Shown: positions 62,534-64,000 of the stretch, in pieces
How the letters are laid out: each line of letters opens with the position of its first letter
How positions within the stretch are numbered: the stretch's first letter is position 1
Source of the DNA: Priapulus caudatus
Taxonomy: Eukaryota; Priapulida; Priapulimorpha; Priapulimorphida; Priapulidae
Reading direction: 5' to 3'
Assembly: GCF_000485595.1 (NCBI RefSeq)
Contig: NW_014577181.1
Location: forward strand, 529,489 to 593,488
Length of the DNA: 64,000 nucleotides
Position numbers and translations under genes: made by a program
Notes under the pieces: model-generated
What the model saw: the letters and a program-made list of their open reading frames with translations, nothing else
The model's database searches: none
Told to the model about the DNA's origin: nothing

Positions 62534-64000
62534 GCGTGCGTAATGAATGTGAATACCAGGTTTACGATGCATACCTATATTTGTAAGCCATATGGCGAGC
62601 CACCGGTAGATCTTACTCAGCAAAATGATGACGAGCAAGTTGAGTGTTGCCGCAGTGATCGTCGTCGTGAGTTTGGCATTCTGTCTCACCAGAGCAACGT
62701 CGCTCGCGTAGAGAACAGACACGATGACGATGCGATACACGATCACGCCAAATATGGCTGCCAGCACGACGCACAGCTGCAAGAAACAGACAAAAAATAC
62801 GTTTGTGTATTGGCGAACACACCTGATAAATGAATAATAAATACATGAATAATAAATACTTTTGTTTGTTAGTATAGCAGATCTCCTTAGGTTTTTGCAA
62901 TTAAAAATTTGCATCAGTTTATGCTATAAAAAATAAAAAAAGGACCACTGTGGAAATTGACAATTGTTGGTGATGCAGATCTGTCCATTTTTTCATTCAA
63001 GTACTCATCACCAATTACTGTTAATATACTTACCTTTTTTAACACATCTCCTTAATTCCCTAATGGTATAACTATGAGACAGCAAATTATATTCACCTTT
63101 TGCCTTCATTTTCATTTCTTTAGCAAAACTTTATTTCGGTATTAGATATCACTCGCAGCAGCATTTGCTGGCACCTTGGCTGTTACCTCATTGCCTTACC
63201 ATGAATAGAATTGTAGTAGCAGACGTAAGCACGCGCGTGGCTTTGTTCCACCAAGGTATGTAAGGCTCTATGAGCTTAGTAATGGGGTTGGTCTTCTTGT
63301 GGCTAGCCTGAGCCTCGTACTGTGGTCGCAGGCTCTCCTGCTCCTGCTCGTACTCAAGCACGTCCCAGTCCCAGGCAATGACATGCTGCTTGCGCTTCCA
63401 GAACTCCAGGAACAGTGTACCTGGGAATGAAGATCGTATAGGTTATAAGTGTGGCTTTATCGATAATTCAAAACAACGTGATGTAGTTCATAATAAACTA
63501 CTAACTAGTGAAGGCGGCAGCATAAAGGCAGCAAAATCGAAACAAACACAATGCACATACAGGGTTGTGTGCGAAACTGTTATGAATGTGGATGGCTGTG
63601 CTTATAACTATATATATAAGGTAATACTGGATAAGTAGTTAATTCACATTATAATAATATACTACTAGTTACTGCTAAAACAAGTTTTTCGGAAAGATGA
63701 CACTTACCCCACAGAGACATGAAGATAGAGAAAAACACTGTCGCCGGATTATCAAATAGATAAGTCAGCTGTAAAAACATTACAGTAATTAGCTGAAGTA
63801 AATATAGACACGCCAAAGTGACATATTCGAACATTTTATTATTATTATTATTACCGAAACATTTATTTTAACTGTGTTATACTTGTTATAATGAAACAAG
63901 AAGAAAGGAAATTCTTATTTGTCTAAAGAAAAAATGTAGTTATTGTATAAACTACTGCATGAATGGTATATTCTTACACGAGAGTAGAAGCAGCTAGACT
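53579..64000 (-). CDS. ano-like: anoctamin (TMEM16 family), 3' twelve exons; gene continues past the right edge
   Basis: Anoctamins are membrane proteins with ten transmembrane helices that act as Ca2+-activated chloride channels or lipid scramblases. Twelve exons, all GT-AG with matching phases, give about 556 residues up to the TAG stop. On the minus strand they are 64000-63978, 63768-63708, 63420-63200, 62776-62575, 62249-62138, 58196-58139, 56983-56886, 56159-56014, 55583-55378, 54980-54781, 54443-54338 and 53818-53579. They cover the stretch from just before [13 protein letters not shown] to the cytosolic C-terminus. The Ca2+ ligands are all there: NNFME (helix 6), EYLE (helix 7) and EIRLD (helix 8). 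The sequence resembles the ANO1-ANO6 group more than ANO8 or ANO10, but the subtype and channel versus scramblase role are not settled. The N-terminal cytosolic half is outside the window. Confidence 0.92.
53893..53928. repeat. (GTT)n microsatellite in an anoctamin intron
   Basis: About eleven GTT units. A (TGC)n tract follows at 54166-54200 in the same intron. Confidence 0.9.
54338..54443 (-). CDS. ano-like: anoctamin exon: last transmembrane helix region
   Basis: A 106-bp exon between TTGATTGCAG and TTCGAG/GTGAGT, phase 2 to phase 0. It encodes [11 protein letters not shown] and then [15 protein letters not shown], the usual start of the final membrane helix. Confidence 0.93.
54781..54980 (-). 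CDS. ano-like: anoctamin exon: [17 protein letters not shown] and extracellular loop
   Basis: A 200-bp exon between AATCATTGCAG and ATCTGCAG/GTAGAC, phase 0 to phase 2. [10 protein letters not shown] is a family signature. The loop after it has two NGS/NGT sequons (possible N-glycosylation) and ends at the conserved CRYR start. Confidence 0.94.
55378..55583 (-). CDS. ano-like: anoctamin exon: [16 protein letters not shown] and EIRLD calcium site
   Basis: A 206-bp exon between TTGCTTTCAG and TCAAAT/GTAAGT, phase 1 to phase 0. This is the most conserved part of the family: [19 protein letters not shown], then EIRLD with Glu and Asp four apart (helix-8 ligands), [15 protein letters not shown] and SVISN. 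Confidence 0.95.
56014..56159 (-). CDS. ano-like: anoctamin exon: cytosolic loop and EYLEM calcium site
   Basis: A 146-bp exon between TGCTATAG and GAAATGG/GTGAGT, phase 2 to phase 1. It encodes a basic loop (RKKKS) and RWEQDY, then LFDEYLEM with two Glu three residues apart, the helix-7 Ca2+ ligands. Confidence 0.93.
56280..56465. mobile_element. short MITE in an anoctamin intron (GGCCC-TTTTCAGAAAC ends)
   Basis: The ends GGCCCATTTTCAGAAAC and GTTTCTGATAACAGGCCCC are inverted. The left 90 bp match 875-962 of this window. It is 186 bp and non-coding. Confidence 0.7.
56886..56983 (-). CDS. ano-like: anoctamin exon: helix 6 with NNFME calcium site
   Basis: A 98-bp exon between TTGCTTACAG and CTTCC/GTAAGT, phase 0 to phase 2. 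[20 protein letters not shown] leads to [11 protein letters not shown], where the first Asn of NN and the Glu correspond to the helix-6 Ca2+ ligands (N650 and E654 in mouse ANO1). Confidence 0.93.
56984..58138 (-). other. anoctamin intron, nothing recognised
   Basis: AT-rich intron without recognisable genes. A run of GGGGTGGGGGGGGGC is at 58024-58038. Confidence 0.7.
58139..58196 (-). CDS. ano-like: anoctamin short exon: [12 protein letters not shown] (divergent loop)
   Basis: A 58-bp exon between TCTCCTCTTCGCAG and GATCAG/GTTCCT, phase 2 to phase 0. It fills exactly the gap between FFKGR and [10 protein letters not shown]. The family pattern RFxGxPGxY...xEEC is reduced here: YPADKEY replaces the PG-Y core, and MDQ replaces the acidic EE before the Cys. 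It was identified by position, phase and the RFVxYP start. Confidence 0.8.
59040..60140. repeat. (GA)n microsatellite with a 169-bp assembly gap
   Basis: Purine-only GAGAGA with AGG and CG variants on both sides of N's at 59751-59919. A unique-looking insert (59480-59590) lies inside. The long Arg/Glu and Ser/Leu ORFs are artefacts. Confidence 0.95.
60702..60947. mobile_element. CAGTGGTTCTTAAC-type hAT-like insertion between 19-bp direct repeats
   Basis: CAGTGGTTCTTAAC starts at 60721, the common end of hAT-type MITEs. The stretch GGAGGATGCCCCTCTAGAC stands directly before it (60702-60720) and again at 60929-60947. The opposite end matching CAGTGG is not visible, so it is either degraded or the direct repeats arose by another route. 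Confidence 0.5.
61128..61616. mobile_element. relative of the TTAA MITE of 18840-19302
   Basis: The right end, GGCATGACACGA...CAGTACTGGAGAAATTAGCG then TTTGGATGCGCATTGTG, matches the MITE at 18840-19302. The interior (CACTGCGCGTTTGCTTAAA, GTTGCTTGGGGAATCTGTCA) matches it in reverse orientation. The left end is lost or too diverged. Confidence 0.65.
62138..62249 (-). CDS. ano-like: anoctamin exon: [24 protein letters not shown]
   Basis: A 112-bp exon between TCTGTTGCAG and GGCAG/GTATGA, phase 1 to phase 2. It codes for [15 protein letters not shown], then helix 5 FQFVN and FYIAFFKGR, almost as in vertebrate anoctamins. Confidence 0.93.
62490..62540. repeat. (GCGT)n microsatellite in an anoctamin intron
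   Basis: About twelve GTGC units next to a CT-rich tract (62385-62480), 35 bp past the exon end at 62575. Confidence 0.9.
62575..62776 (-). CDS. ano-like: anoctamin exon: helices 3 and 4 region
   Basis: A 202-bp exon between TTTCTTGCAG and AATATAG/GTATGC, phase 0 to phase 1. It encodes [12 protein letters not shown], then [21 protein letters not shown] and the LT-N end typical before the E-PRT segment. A (GCGT)n microsatellite follows in the intron at 62490-62540. Confidence 0.92.
63200..63420 (-). CDS. ano-like: anoctamin exon: FLEFWKRKQ and acidic intracellular segment
   Basis: A 221-bp exon between ATTCCCAG and TTCATG/GTAAGG, phase 1 to phase 0. It completes helix 2, then [16 protein letters not shown], the acidic EYEQEQE and LRPQYEA, all hallmarks of the family. 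Confidence 0.92.
63708..63768 (-). CDS. ano-like: anoctamin exon: [13 protein letters not shown] (start of a membrane helix)
   Basis: A 61-bp exon between TTTTTACAG and TGGG/GTAAGTG, phase 0 to phase 1. The TxLFDN-xTVFF block is near-invariant in anoctamins and leads into transmembrane helix 2. Confidence 0.9.
63978..64000 (-). CDS. ano-like: anoctamin exon at the right edge (partial)
   Basis: Only the last 23 bases of this exon are visible, ending CTCTCGT/GTAAGA in phase 0. They read SSCFYSR, which joined to the next exon gives CFYSR-LTYLFDN, the usual Cys-x-Tyr-x(2)-xTHLFDN end of the anoctamin first extracellular loop. The call depends on this fit. Confidence 0.65.

Overview
The window is nuclear DNA from an invertebrate animal, assembled with gaps. 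The evidence is multi-exon genes with GT-AG introns and three recognisable animal genes: a PRDM15-like zinc-finger protein, a SWSAP1-like RecA paralogue and an anoctamin. There are also Ty3/Gypsy and hAT remnants, many MITE and foldback elements, very long microsatellites and TTAGGG-type interstitial motifs. I could not fix the phylum from sequence alone; the repeat load suggests a marine invertebrate.

Layout. 0-3.1 kb holds a 145-bp tandem repeat carrying AGGTCA motifs, then a broken Gypsy pol end with its 3' LTR. 3.6-5.4 kb holds foldback MITEs. 5.4-8.4 kb is a large composite element filled with an alternating purine/pyrimidine tract and palindromic minisatellites. 8.4-12.4 kb is microsatellites, an 838-bp gap and a CCGTAGGACCAACG minisatellite. 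14.16-22.20 kb (minus) carries four consecutive exons of a PRDM15-like gene whose splice phases all agree; its first exon was not found. 23-30 kb is an interspersed repeat copy interrupted by a (CT)n tract and a 1.1-kb palindrome, a near-identical 284-bp inverted duplication, a hAT MITE and a GC-rich island. 30.5-30.9 kb is a decayed hAT transposase C-terminus. 31.2-44.5 kb has no recognisable gene, only weak ORFs and one possible membrane exon. 44.57-46.15 kb is a foldback element with a second hAT-like element nested in one arm. 46.83-49.56 kb (plus) is the SWSAP1-like gene without its first exon. 53.58-64.00 kb (minus) is the 3' two-thirds of an anoctamin gene in 12 exons; its 5' end lies beyond the right edge.

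The three genes do not form one pathway: PRDM15-like is a transcriptional regulator, SWSAP1-like acts in recombinational repair and the anoctamin is a membrane channel or scramblase. Exon borders were set by finding AG/GT sites whose phases match on both sides and checking that the joined protein follows the family.
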